From Candidatus Raymondbacteria bacterium RIFOXYA2_FULL_49_16 (GTDB taxonomy: Bacteria > Fibrobacterota > OXYB2-FULL-49-7 > XYB2-FULL-49-35): a DNA stretch of 14,799 nt. Position 1 is the stretch's first letter. Every line of letters begins with the position of its first letter. A model generated the notes under the pieces. It searched no databases. It had not been told where the DNA came from and saw nothing but the letters and a program-made list of their open reading frames with translations. Location: positions 1-14,799 of the forward strand of contig MFYT01000065.1 in NCBI GenBank assembly GCA_001789205.1, in the 5' to 3' direction. The translations under genes and the position numbers were made by a program. Of the stretch, positions 7,785 to 14,248 are shown piece after piece.

Positions 7785-8051
7785 TTACTTTTGGGTGACT
7801 ACCCTCAAACCATGATCACTATTATCGCCGTCAAAGACCCAGAGGGGAAAAAGGATACCGAGTTTTTCTTCACTACTGATTTGAAGATGTCTGCCAAGCA
7901 AATCATCTACACCTATACCGGATGATGGCCAATTGAAGTTGTCTTCCGGGAGTCGAAGCAGTTCCTGGGGCTTCAGGACGGACAAGCAAGGACGGCCAAC
8001 GCCGTCCAACGAATGACGCCGATCTCTCGTAGAAACATTGGCCAGGGTTAA
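7785..8051 (+). pseudogene. Remnant of an IS4/IS701-like DDE transposase (C-terminal catalytic part)
   Basis: The plus frame through 7812 reads MITIIAVKDPEGKKD, then EFFFTTDLKMSAKQIIYTYTG, a TGA stop at 7923-7925, then WPIEVVFRESKQFLGLQD and ARTANAVQRMTP. This is the strand and helix carrying the catalytic glutamate of DDE transposases (W-x-I-E-x-x-F-R-E-x-K). The stop replaces an expected arginine (TYTGRW in relatives), consistent with CGA to TGA. The frame closes at 8049-8051 with no recognisable tail, and the N-terminal two-thirds of the enzyme are missing. I see no terminal inverted repeats. Family level is approximate. Confidence 0.65.
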
Positions 8052-8111
8052 ATAAAAGTGCGAAAGCCCAGTTGAAGAACTGACCCCAATACAGTTCCAG
8101 ACGACGTAAAA

Positions 8112-9395
8112 TCATTCCTCGTATACTACATTCCCATTCACTATTGTTACGACCGCTTTGCCCCTGAGTTTCATTCCCTCAAAGGGCGTATTTTTTCCCA
8201 GAGACCTGAATTTCTTCGAATCCACGGTCCATGGTTTGGAAGGATCGATGATCGTGATATCGGCCCGTTTTCCCTGGGCGATCTGACCGTGGTCGATTTT
8301 CAGTATGGCCGCGGGGTTTACGGACATCAGTTCGACCATGCGTTCGATCGTGATTTTCTTTTTGTGAACGAGGTGTGTGAGTGTGACGCCCACCGAGGTC
8401 TCAAGACCTACCACGCCATTGGGCGTTTGGTCAAACTCCATGTCTTTGTCGTCGATGGTGTGGGGCGCGTGGTCCGTGGCAATAGCATCTATAGTACCGT
8501 CAGCCAGCGCTTTTATAATGGCCTCAACGTCCTCTTTGTTGCGCAGGGGAGGGTTCATTTTATGGTTGGGATTGAAATTGACGATAATATCGTCGGTGAG
8601 GGTGAAATAGTGGGGGGCGGTTTCAGCGGTTATGCGCATCTTGTCCTTTTTCGCCGCGCGTATGAGTTCGACCGCGCCTTTGGTGCTTACATGCGCTATG
8701 TGGATGCGCGCCCCAGTATCGCGGGCGATCATGATATCGCGGGCGACCATGATCTCTTCCGCTATTTTAGGAATGCCCTTGAACCCGAGCATGGAGGAGA
8801 TGCGGCCCTCGTTCATGACACCGCCCTTTGAAAGGCCCGGGTCTTCGCAGTGGGAGATGATGAGGGTGTCGTCCATGGTGCAGTAGCGCATGGCGTTTTT
8901 CATGAGACCCGAATCCATGACCGATTTCCCGTCCTCGGACACGGCCACAATGCCCGCGCGGCGCATAAGGCCGATTTCAGAGAGCACCGCGCCCTCCTGG
9001 TTGTGCGATATGGCGCCAATAGGCAAGACACGGATGGCCGCGTCCCTGGCCCGGTCCATGATGAATTTGACCACGGTCTCATTGTCAACGACCGGGTTGG
9101 TATTGGGCATGACCGCCACTGTTGTGACGCCGCCCGCAGCCGCTGCCTGGGCGCCGGTCTGGATGGTCTCTTTTTCCTCGAAACCCGGCTCCCGGAAATG
9201 GCAGTGCATGTCGATGAGGCCTGGTACGACGTACATGCCCTTGGCATCTACAACGCGATCGGCTGCAATATTCAGCGCCTTGCCAGTTTTCTCAATGGTG
9301 CCGTTTGCAATCAGAACGTCTATGACGCCATTGAGCCGGTTTTTTGGACTTATAACACGGCCGCCTTTGATGAGTATCGTATTATTCTGCTGCAT
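8112..9395 (-). CDS. pyrC: Dihydroorotase, class I (PyrC)
   Basis: The protein has 427 residues, a normal length for class I bacterial dihydroorotases. It catalyses the reversible cyclisation of N-carbamoyl-aspartate to dihydroorotate, the third step of pyrimidine synthesis. All metal and substrate residues of the amidohydrolase barrel are visible: H64 and H66 in DMHCHFREPG, D155 in AVSEDGKS, H182 in SHCEDPG, H235 in IHIAHVSTKGA, and D308 in ATDHAPH. The metal-bridging position appears to be Asp155 rather than a carboxylated lysine, as in class I enzymes. The start codon overlaps the end of pyrB by 14 bases. GGAGGAGG lies eight bases upstream, inside pyrB. No terminator of any strength follows the stop. 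Confidence 0.96.
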   Translation of the reverse strand: MQQNNTILIKGGRVISPKNRLNGVIDVLIANGTIEKTGKALNIAADRVVDAKGMYVVPGLIDMHCHFREPGFEEKETIQTGAQAAAAGGVTTVAVMPNTNPVVDNETVVKFIMDRARDAAIRVLPIGAISHNQEGAVLSEIGLMRRAGIVAVSEDGKSVMDSGLMKNAMRYCTMDDTLIISHCEDPGLSKGGVMNEGRISSMLGFKGIPKIAEEIMVARDIMIARDTGARIHIAHVSTKGAVELIRAAKKDKMRITAETAPHYFTLTDDIIVNFNPNHKMNPPLRNKEDVEAIIKALADGTIDAIATDHAPHTIDDKDMEFDQTPNGVVGLETSVGVTLTHLVHKKKITIERMVELMSVNPAAILKIDHGQIAQGKRADITIIDPSKPWTVDSKKFRSLGKNTPFEGMKLRGKAVVTIVNGNVVYEE

Positions 9396-10323
9396 GTTCG
9401 CGTCCTCCTCCCAGAAGATAAAGCACTGCCATACGCGTTGCCACGCCGTTTGTGACCTGCGTGAGGATGGCGGAGTTGGGCCCGTCGGCCACGTCGGTGG
9501 TTATCTCGATCCCGCGATTGATGGGGCCCGGGTGCATGATGAGGGCGTCGGAGCACCCTGATTTTTCGAGCCGTTGCGCGGTAATTCCCCAGCGCGCCCG
9601 GTACTCGTTGATTGACGGGAAAAGCCCGGTTGACTGGCGCTCGAGCTGGATGCGCAGGGCCATGACGACCTTGGCGTTTTTAAGCGCCTTGTCGAGATTA
9701 TTGGTATAGGTGACGCCCTTGAACTCCTGCATGTACTGCGGTATGAGCGTCTCGGGACCGCAGACCCAGAGGTCAGCGCCCATGGTGGCTAGACCCCACA
9801 TGTTAGAGCGCGCCACGCGCGAGTGCAGGATATCGCCTACGATGGCCACCTTGAGGCCCTTGAGCGCGCCCCAGCGGTCGCGCATGGTGAGCATGTCGAG
9901 CAGGGCCTGCGTTGGATGTTCGTTTGAACCGTCGCCCGCATTGATGATGACCGCGTTGGTGCATTCGGTGAGGTATTTTGGCACGCCTGCGGACTGGTGC
10001 CGCACCACCACCATGTCGATCTTCATTGCCTCGATGTTTCTGATGGTGTCCTTGAGCGTTTCGCCCTTTTTGACGCTTGATCCAGCGGAGGAGAAGTTGA
10101 CGGTGTCTCCGGAGAGCCTCTTTTCCGCCAGCTCGAAGCTGATGCGCGTGCGTGTGCTGTTCTCGAAAAAGAGATTGACCACGGTCTGGCCCCGCAGGGT
10201 CGGGACTTTCTTGATGTCGCGCGACAGTACTTCCTGGAAGCCTTTGGCCGTGTCGAGGATGAGGGTAATGTCCTCCTTTGGCACGCTCCGCAGGCCCAGC
10301 AGGTGTTTGATTGTGAGTGACAT
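9382..10323 (-). CDS. pyrB: Aspartate carbamoyltransferase catalytic chain (PyrB)
   Basis: The protein has 313 residues, full length. It joins carbamoyl phosphate and aspartate to N-carbamoyl-aspartate. The carbamoyl-phosphate loop FFENSTRTRISFE is at residues 52-64. The 80s-loop SSVKKGE is at about 82-88, HPTQALLD is at 136-143, and HPGPINRG is at 264-271. R224 and Q226 in ALRIQLERQ fit the aspartate site. A strong AAGGAGGA lies just before the ATG, 22 bp after the pyrR stop. No pyrI regulatory chain is nearby, so allosteric control of the E. coli type is not expected from this window. The next gene, pyrC, overlaps its end. Confidence 0.96.
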   Translation of the reverse strand: MSLTIKHLLGLRSVPKEDITLILDTAKGFQEVLSRDIKKVPTLRGQTVVNLFFENSTRTRISFELAEKRLSGDTVNFSSAGSSVKKGETLKDTIRNIEAMKIDMVVVRHQSAGVPKYLTECTNAVIINAGDGSNEHPTQALLDMLTMRDRWGALKGLKVAIVGDILHSRVARSNMWGLATMGADLWVCGPETLIPQYMQEFKGVTYTNNLDKALKNAKVVMALRIQLERQSTGLFPSINEYRARWGITAQRLEKSGCSDALIMHPGPINRGIEITTDVADGPNSAILTQVTNGVATRMAVLYLLGGGREHAAE

Positions 10324-10345
10324 GGGTCCTCCTTGCGGTTGGGTC

Positions 10346-10894
10346 CTATTTTTTCAGTTCAACCATCCAGACGCCGTCGTGCGCGTCTTTTTCCGTCACC
10401 TGCACCTTGACTTCCTCATTTTTCGCCGTGGGCACGGTTTTGCCGATGTAGTCCGCGTGTATGGGAAATTCGCGCAGGCCGCGGTCGATGAGCACCGCGA
10501 ACTGGATAGTCTTGGGCCTGCCAAAGTCGGTGAGTGCGTCGAGGGCCGCGCGCGCGGTGCGGCCGGTATAGAGCACGTCATCGACCAGAATGACGTCTTT
10601 CCCCTCTATGGAGAAGCGGATGTCGGTCGCCTGCACCGCGGGTTGTTTGAACGCGCTGCGGTAATCGTCCCGGTAAAGCGTAATATCAAGCGCGCCCACG
10701 GGTACGGCGCGGCCGTCCATCTCCTCGATTTTTTTCGCCAGGCGTCCGGCAATAATGGCGCCCCGGGTCTGCATACCCACGACAACCAGGTTCTTCGCGC
10801 TTTTATTCCGCTCAAGGATCTCGTGCGCCATGCGGTCGATTACCAGGCGCATTGCCCGGGTGTCGAGGATGGTCGATTTCTCTTTTGTCTTCAT
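10346..10894 (-). CDS. pyrR: Bifunctional pyr operon regulator / uracil phosphoribosyltransferase (PyrR)
   Basis: The protein has 182 residues, normal for PyrR. It has the phosphoribosyltransferase fold with the PRPP-binding loop VILVDDVLYTGRTARAAL at about 101-118. It also has GMQTRGA at 40-46 and the family signatures LDITLYRDDY at 69-78 and LIDRGLREFPIHADYIGK at about 135-152. PyrR senses UMP and binds pyr mRNA; many versions also make UMP from uracil and PRPP. It is the first gene of pyrR-pyrB-pyrC. GGAGG six bases upstream fixes the ATG. Its RNA target is not obvious here: the predicted leader is only about 26 bases. Confidence 0.95.
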   Translation of the reverse strand: MKTKEKSTILDTRAMRLVIDRMAHEILERNKSAKNLVVVGMQTRGAIIAGRLAKKIEEMDGRAVPVGALDITLYRDDYRSAFKQPAVQATDIRFSIEGKDVILVDDVLYTGRTARAALDALTDFGRPKTIQFAVLIDRGLREFPIHADYIGKTVPTAKNEEVKVQVTEKDAHDGVWMVELKK

Positions 10895-10926
10895 GGACTG
10901 CCTCCGTTCCCGATTCCTTCCCGTTC

Positions 10927-10955
10927 AATGTAATAAATTGGACTTCCCGATTCAA
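10927..10955 (-). promoter_or_regulatory. Candidate promoter of the pyrRBC operon
   Basis: Read on the minus strand, TTGAAT (10955-10950) and TACATT (10932-10927) are 17 bp apart, each matching consensus at 4 of 6. The start would be near 10920. The resulting leader (about 10920-10895) contains GGAACGGAGGCAGTCC, in which GGA can pair with TCC around the ribosome site. No terminator-like stem with a T-run is present. Confidence 0.4.
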
Positions 10956-10977
10956 GAAAAGTTTTAAAAGAGCGCAC

Positions 10978-11100
10978 TAACTGATGGGCATTTTGATTTT
11001 CCGGTTCGTGATATGATTTGTTGATGCCTGCAAAAAATCGGTTTTGTCCATTTTCAGAAAAAATACCCCTTCACATCCATGCAATCAAGTAAAATAGGTA
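10978..11100 (-). repeat. Dispersed intergenic repeat, copy 1 (upstream of pyrR)
   Basis: The segment 10978-11008 matches 13638-13668 at 27 of 31 positions (core TTTGATTTTCC). Weaker shared words continue to about 11100 (for example CTTCACATC against CTTCACGTC, and TCCAT followed by A-rich sequence). This copy has lost internal sequence relative to the second one. In the frame that is open in copy 2 this copy has stops, so it is probably not coding. It separates the lyase gene from the pyr promoter. Function unknown. Confidence 0.6.
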
Positions 11101-11120
11101 ACGCTTCGCCATGGCTTTCC

Positions 11121-11163
11121 GGCCCGCCTAGACTTGCGGCGGGCAAGGCGGGTTGAGGCGGGC
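11121..11163. repeat. GC-rich nested palindrome
   Basis: GCCCGCCT (11122-11129) and AGGCGGGC (11156-11163) form a perfect 8-bp inverted repeat. Inside it, CTTGC (11133-11137) and GCAAG (11143-11147) form a second stem, and GGCGGG occurs twice more. The element sits in non-coding sequence next to the dispersed repeat. There is no T-run on either side, so an intrinsic terminator is unlikely. It resembles small interspersed palindromic elements. Confidence 0.7.
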
Positions 11164-11194
11164 AGATTTCCGGCGGCGGCTTTGGCTGGGATCT

Positions 11195-11220
11195 CGCCTC
11201 GCTTTCGCGAGAGCGAAGCG
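11195..11220. repeat. GC-rich imperfect hairpin
   Basis: The two 13-base arms CGCCTCGCTTTCG and CGAGAGCGAAGCG are complementary at 11 of 13 positions. It lies 31 bp from the neighbouring nested palindrome, between the lyase stop and the pyr promoter. It could form a stable RNA stem in a lyase transcript and protect or end it. No T-run follows, so the role is open. Confidence 0.6.
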
Positions 11221-11317
11221 GGTCTTTCCAGAGGTCTCAGTGCTTCAGGATACGCACAATAATCTCGTCCTGGTCAATTACATGTGTCGCAACCGTTGAA
11301 GAAACAACGACGCTGAA

Positions 11318-13609
11318 TCAGGGTTTGGTTTTTAGTTTCAAGACGATAACTTCTCCTGCAGGAAGATCCAGTTGAATGCCGTCCTTACCTGCCGTGGCGC
11401 CTTTTCCACAAAGGTTTTTAAATTCGTCTGAGAAAGGTATAACGCCTTGTTCAGGACTATCGCTGAAATTAGCGGCAACCACATAGCGACACTGATCAGC
11501 GCATGTTACTTCGACAACCTTAAGAAGACTGTCTGGTTTGATACGGGAGACTGCCGTAGCGCAGAAGTCCACACCGATAACTGCTCCGATATCGTACAGA
11601 ACTTCGTTGGTGTTGTAGTATCGCTGTGTATCTTGGGCCGGAATACTGATGACATCACAATACAGGCTGGCACCAGCTCCGCTGAATTTCATCGGGGTGC
11701 TGTGAGCCATCATGGCGTTACGTGCGCCGGGACGGAACAATGAAACTCCATTGGCGCCATAGATAACGCTGACATTGACCCGTCCATCAATCTGCAGATC
11801 TTTTCCGCAGGCAAGAATTTCATGGGCAGGATTATCGCTGGTTCCTGCCCCGATAATCTTTCTGTTTTTACCTTTGAAGCGATATGTTCGGATTCCCCGG
11901 TTAAAAACGTCATTAGGTATGTTGTAATTGAGCCCTAAGACCTGATTAATAAAAACCGGCCTTGTCGCAGTTGCGTATTGAAGAATCACAGTGGTTGCGT
12001 CGTCAGGAAGCGCCACCATGGCGGTGTGGGCCAAGCCCACTTCTTCCAGAGACGATCCTTCCCCGGGATTATCAGAGGCATTCCATCTGTAGCTGCCACA
12101 GGTGGCGAATCCTCCTTCGAACGTATGCAGAACATATTTTTTATCAGGCGTGACCTCGAATTTACACCCCGTACCTTTTATGAGACCTGCCAGATTCCAC
12201 TGCCACTCGACCATGTCGGAGCGGTCGGCAGGAACAACGGTGCCACACGGACATTGCGCCGATTTCCAAACCCAGCTTGCCAAGCGACGCTGACCCCTGA
12301 CCATTGCAGCGCCATGAAACTCGTCCGACCAGGCCTTAAGGGCACTCAAGCTGGTAGGTTGGGTGGGTTTCTTCTTTCGGGCGAGCAGGCGTCGATAGTA
12401 AGCACCCAGCGACATCGAAACGACCCTATCACCTTCCAGTCGGCAGTAGTAGAACGGCGAGGTGTCCCTCAGCTTGGCCAGGCGATCGCTGAGAAATGCG
12501 CCATCCGGATTACCATTCTGTTCGCGGGCGATCACATTGAACCAACCGTCCTCGAACTTCGCCGCATCGGGGTCACCGAAACGATCGGTGATCATCAACC
12601 ACACTGGCAACGCATAATCCTGGCAGTAACAATAACGCATACGCGTGTCACCGCCGATCCGCCACAAGCGGCCGTCATCGAACGTCAGGCTCTTAGTCAA
12701 TTCCCAGAGCTTGTCGCAGTGATGGTAGAGTTCCTCGGGGACCGGGATGCCGTTGTCCAGACAGAAAAAGTGGAGCATGGCGATATTGGAGAGGCAGATT
12801 TCCATGTAACCAATATTCAGATACCCATGATGGTTAAGGCCATAATTCTCGGTATAGTTGGGACCGATGTGCCACTGTTTGAGCTGGCACCCGGAATAGA
12901 GTATTTCGCTCGTTGCATCGGATGGGATGGAGATACCATTAAGGAGAAGAGAAGAAGCTTTTTCCCGGTATTTCGCGGCATGAGGTGCATCAGGATAAAG
13001 CACAGCGGTTCGATAGAGCATGGCGCCGTTCCAAATATTGCTTTCCGGTTTGTTTTTGTCAGTAGCTGCATCTATTGCTCCGACTACGGGATAATCTTTC
13101 AGCAGGAAATCGCATTCCGCAACCAATAGGTCGCGCATTCGCTGGCGGTCATCGTCGGTCAACCAGGGTTTAAGGGCGGTGAAGGCATGGGACATACGCT
13201 CCAGCGCAAGGCCGCTGATCCAGCTATAGCCCCAGCTTTGACCCGTGGTACATGTTATGTCGCCGCTCTTATGGGTATGCAAGATATAGCGCAACATTTT
13301 CAGGGCCCGCTGACGAAGTTGTTCGCGTGTCTCCCCTGCATAGTTCTCGTCAAGTTCCGGCGCCGTGGCCAGCACCGCGATACCGGCAAAGGCCGTGCAA
13401 TGCGCTTGCATCGCCCAGTTCTCATGGCCACCCGTACCAAAGTAGACCAGACCGTCATTTCCCTGGACCTCATGAGTCCATTTCCGAGCCGTTGGATTCC
13501 ATTTTTCAAGGAGGCGAATATAATTCTCCGACGTTACCGCCGAAAGTGTATGACAAGTCAGCGCTGTCACAATGAAGGCCATTCCGATAGTTTTTAGGCG
13601 TGTTGGCAT
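11318..13609 (-). CDS. Secreted (alpha/alpha)-toroid protein, polysaccharide lyase / heparinase II-III-like
   Basis: The protein has 763 residues when started at the ATG at 13607-13609. A TTG seven codons upstream is in frame, but the ribosome site overlaps that extension and points to the ATG. Residues 1-24 form a signal peptide (hydrophobic IGMAFIVTALTCHTLSA). Residues about 30-400 are helix-rich and carry conserved-looking blocks: VYFGTGGHENWAMQ, SWGYSWISGLALERM, NKPESNIWNGAML (about 177-189) and NYTENYGLNHHGYLNIGYM (241-259). RIGGDTRMRYCYCQDY follows near 328-343. Residues about 420-763 look beta-sandwich-like. The layout and the Asn/His/Tyr cluster in NHHGY fit the polysaccharide lyase toroid-plus-sandwich architecture, but I cannot assign a PL family or substrate. 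It stands alone between two copies of a dispersed repeat. Confidence 0.65.
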   Translation of the reverse strand: MPTRLKTIGMAFIVTALTCHTLSAVTSENYIRLLEKWNPTARKWTHEVQGNDGLVYFGTGGHENWAMQAHCTAFAGIAVLATAPELDENYAGETREQLRQRALKMLRYILHTHKSGDITCTTGQSWGYSWISGLALERMSHAFTALKPWLTDDDRQRMRDLLVAECDFLLKDYPVVGAIDAATDKNKPESNIWNGAMLYRTAVLYPDAPHAAKYREKASSLLLNGISIPSDATSEILYSGCQLKQWHIGPNYTENYGLNHHGYLNIGYMEICLSNIAMLHFFCLDNGIPVPEELYHHCDKLWELTKSLTFDDGRLWRIGGDTRMRYCYCQDYALPVWLMITDRFGDPDAAKFEDGWFNVIAREQNGNPDGAFLSDRLAKLRDTSPFYYCRLEGDRVVSMSLGAYYRRLLARKKKPTQPTSLSALKAWSDEFHGAAMVRGQRRLASWVWKSAQCPCGTVVPADRSDMVEWQWNLAGLIKGTGCKFEVTPDKKYVLHTFEGGFATCGSYRWNASDNPGEGSSLEEVGLAHTAMVALPDDATTVILQYATATRPVFINQVLGLNYNIPNDVFNRGIRTYRFKGKNRKIIGAGTSDNPAHEILACGKDLQIDGRVNVSVIYGANGVSLFRPGARNAMMAHSTPMKFSGAGASLYCDVISIPAQDTQRYYNTNEVLYDIGAVIGVDFCATAVSRIKPDSLLKVVEVTCADQCRYVVAANFSDSPEQGVIPFSDEFKNLCGKGATAGKDGIQLDLPAGEVIVLKLKTKP

Positions 13610-13616
13610 TTTGTTG

Positions 13617-13624
13617 CTCCTCCC
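13617..13624 (-). promoter_or_regulatory. Ribosome binding site that fixes the toroid-protein start
   Basis: GGGAGGAG on the minus strand ends seven bases before the ATG at 13609. It lies inside the longer open frame that begins with a TTG at 13630, so the longer start is unlikely. Confidence 0.8.
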
Positions 13625-13637
13625 TACCAATAGTCAG

Positions 13638-13800
13638 TAATTGATAGGCAATTTGATTTTCCAGTTCGCATAAGTTTCCACAGGCATCTGCATGGCGCAC
13701 CTGTTTCCGGTTTTCGATATAAACACCCTCGCATTCCCCTCTTTGCATCTGAAATTGTCCTTCACGTCAAGAAAATAACCTCTCCATATAGCCAAAACAA
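13638..13800 (-). repeat. Dispersed intergenic repeat, copy 2 (upstream of the toroid protein)
   Basis: The 13638-13668 end matches copy 1 (10978-11008) at 27 of 31 positions in the same orientation. The copy extends through a region with TTCACGTCAAGAAAATAAC and A-rich sequence. As in copy 1, a GC-rich palindrome lies a short distance to the right. A 117-codon minus frame runs through it (13634-13987), but its sequence is not protein-like and the equivalent frame in copy 1 is broken. I therefore treat it as a non-coding repeat. Confidence 0.6.
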
Positions 13801-13832
13801 GCAAATAAAAAAAACTCACGCAGTGCGTTCCT

Positions 13833-13870
13833 GGCTCGCCTCGCCGAGCGAGTCGAGGCGGGCGAGAGCC
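13833..13870. repeat. GC-rich palindrome next to dispersed repeat copy 2
   Basis: CGCCTCG (13837-13843) and CGAGGCG (13854-13860) form a perfect 7-bp stem. CTCGCC (13835-13840) also pairs with GGCGAG (13861-13866), so alternative folds compete. It is similar in style and relative position to the palindrome near 11121-11163. Confidence 0.65.
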
Positions 13871-13901
13871 CTTAATTATCGTATCATGGGAGATCCTCAA
13901 A

Positions 13902-13916
13902 TCCGCCTGCGGCGGA
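13902..13916. repeat. Short perfect hairpin TCCGCC-TGC-GGCGGA
   Basis: A 6-bp perfect stem with a three-base loop lies in non-coding sequence. No T-run is adjacent. It probably belongs to the same cluster of GC-rich palindromes. Confidence 0.6.
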
Positions 13917-13983
13917 GTATAGTCTGGCAACGGCTCTTCCGAGGGCGGGAGTTTTTGGCAAAATTCAGGGGGCAATCTTAAGG

Positions 13984-14167
13984 CCAATTGTATTCCTGGA
14001 TGCGTTTAATCCCAGAACAATAAACATCTATAATGTTCATGGGAAATTGGTTCAGAAACTGCCTGCTGCCTGCTGGTATTACCTGGGACGCTTCCAATCA
14101 GCCAAGCGGGGTCTACGTTATAAAGGCGACCATGGGTAACAGGGTCCTGTCGAAAAAATATTTCTGA
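13984..14167 (+). pseudogene. Frameshifted T9SS-type C-terminal sorting domain remnant
   Basis: One plus frame reads NPRTINIYNVHGKLVQKLPA. A second frame reads LPAGITWDASNQPSGVYVI, then KATMGNRVLSKKYF and a stop at 14165-14167. Together these are a type A T9SS sorting domain (IYNxxGKLV ... WDxxxxPSGVYxI ... KKYF). The break is explained by a 7-bp tandem duplication, CTGCCTG at 14059-14065 and 14066-14072. Removing one copy restores KLPAGITWD in a single frame. The rest of the cargo protein upstream is not recognisable. The start coordinate is approximate. It shows that another T9SS cargo gene once stood here on the plus strand. Confidence 0.72.
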
Positions 14168-14248
14168 TGAAATAAGTGTCCTCGCTATAAAAGTTCTGCG
14201 GATTAGCAAGGGGGGAGCATTGGAAAACGGCTATTATGGGAGGGCCTT

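Noticed and set aside
8069-8082. CAGTTGAAGAACTG hairpin downstream of pyrC as a terminator
   Set aside because: The stem is only 5 bp and A/T-rich, with no immediate T-run, so it is too weak to call.
7785-8115. Two overlapping minus frames (74 and 70 codons) between hicA and pyrC
   Set aside because: The plus strand here encodes a recognisable broken transposase segment, so the minus frames are its antisense.
8289-9561. Several plus-strand frames of 77-223 codons opposite pyrC and pyrB
   Set aside because: They are shadows of the conserved minus-strand genes, with no domains and no plausible ribosome sites.
9960-10300. TGGCAC words resembling -24 sigma-54 promoter elements
   Set aside because: They lie inside pyrB and lack a properly spaced TTGC -12 element.
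9710-10933. Long plus-strand open frame (407 codons) opposite pyrB and pyrR
   Set aside because: It is antisense to two unmistakable conserved genes in a GC-rich region where antisense frames are long by chance. The protein shows no recognisable motif.
11978-13129. 383-codon plus-strand frame opposite the toroid protein
   Set aside because: The minus-strand protein has a signal peptide, ribosome site and conserved-looking blocks; the plus frame has none of these.
13634-13987. 117-codon minus frame upstream of the toroid gene
   Set aside because: It runs through palindromes and a dispersed repeat. The same frame in the other repeat copy contains stops, and the protein is not convincing.
14168-14248. 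Possible terminator after the sigma-54 activator
   Set aside because: GGCC and GGCT words can pair only weakly and no T-run follows in the direction of transcription.
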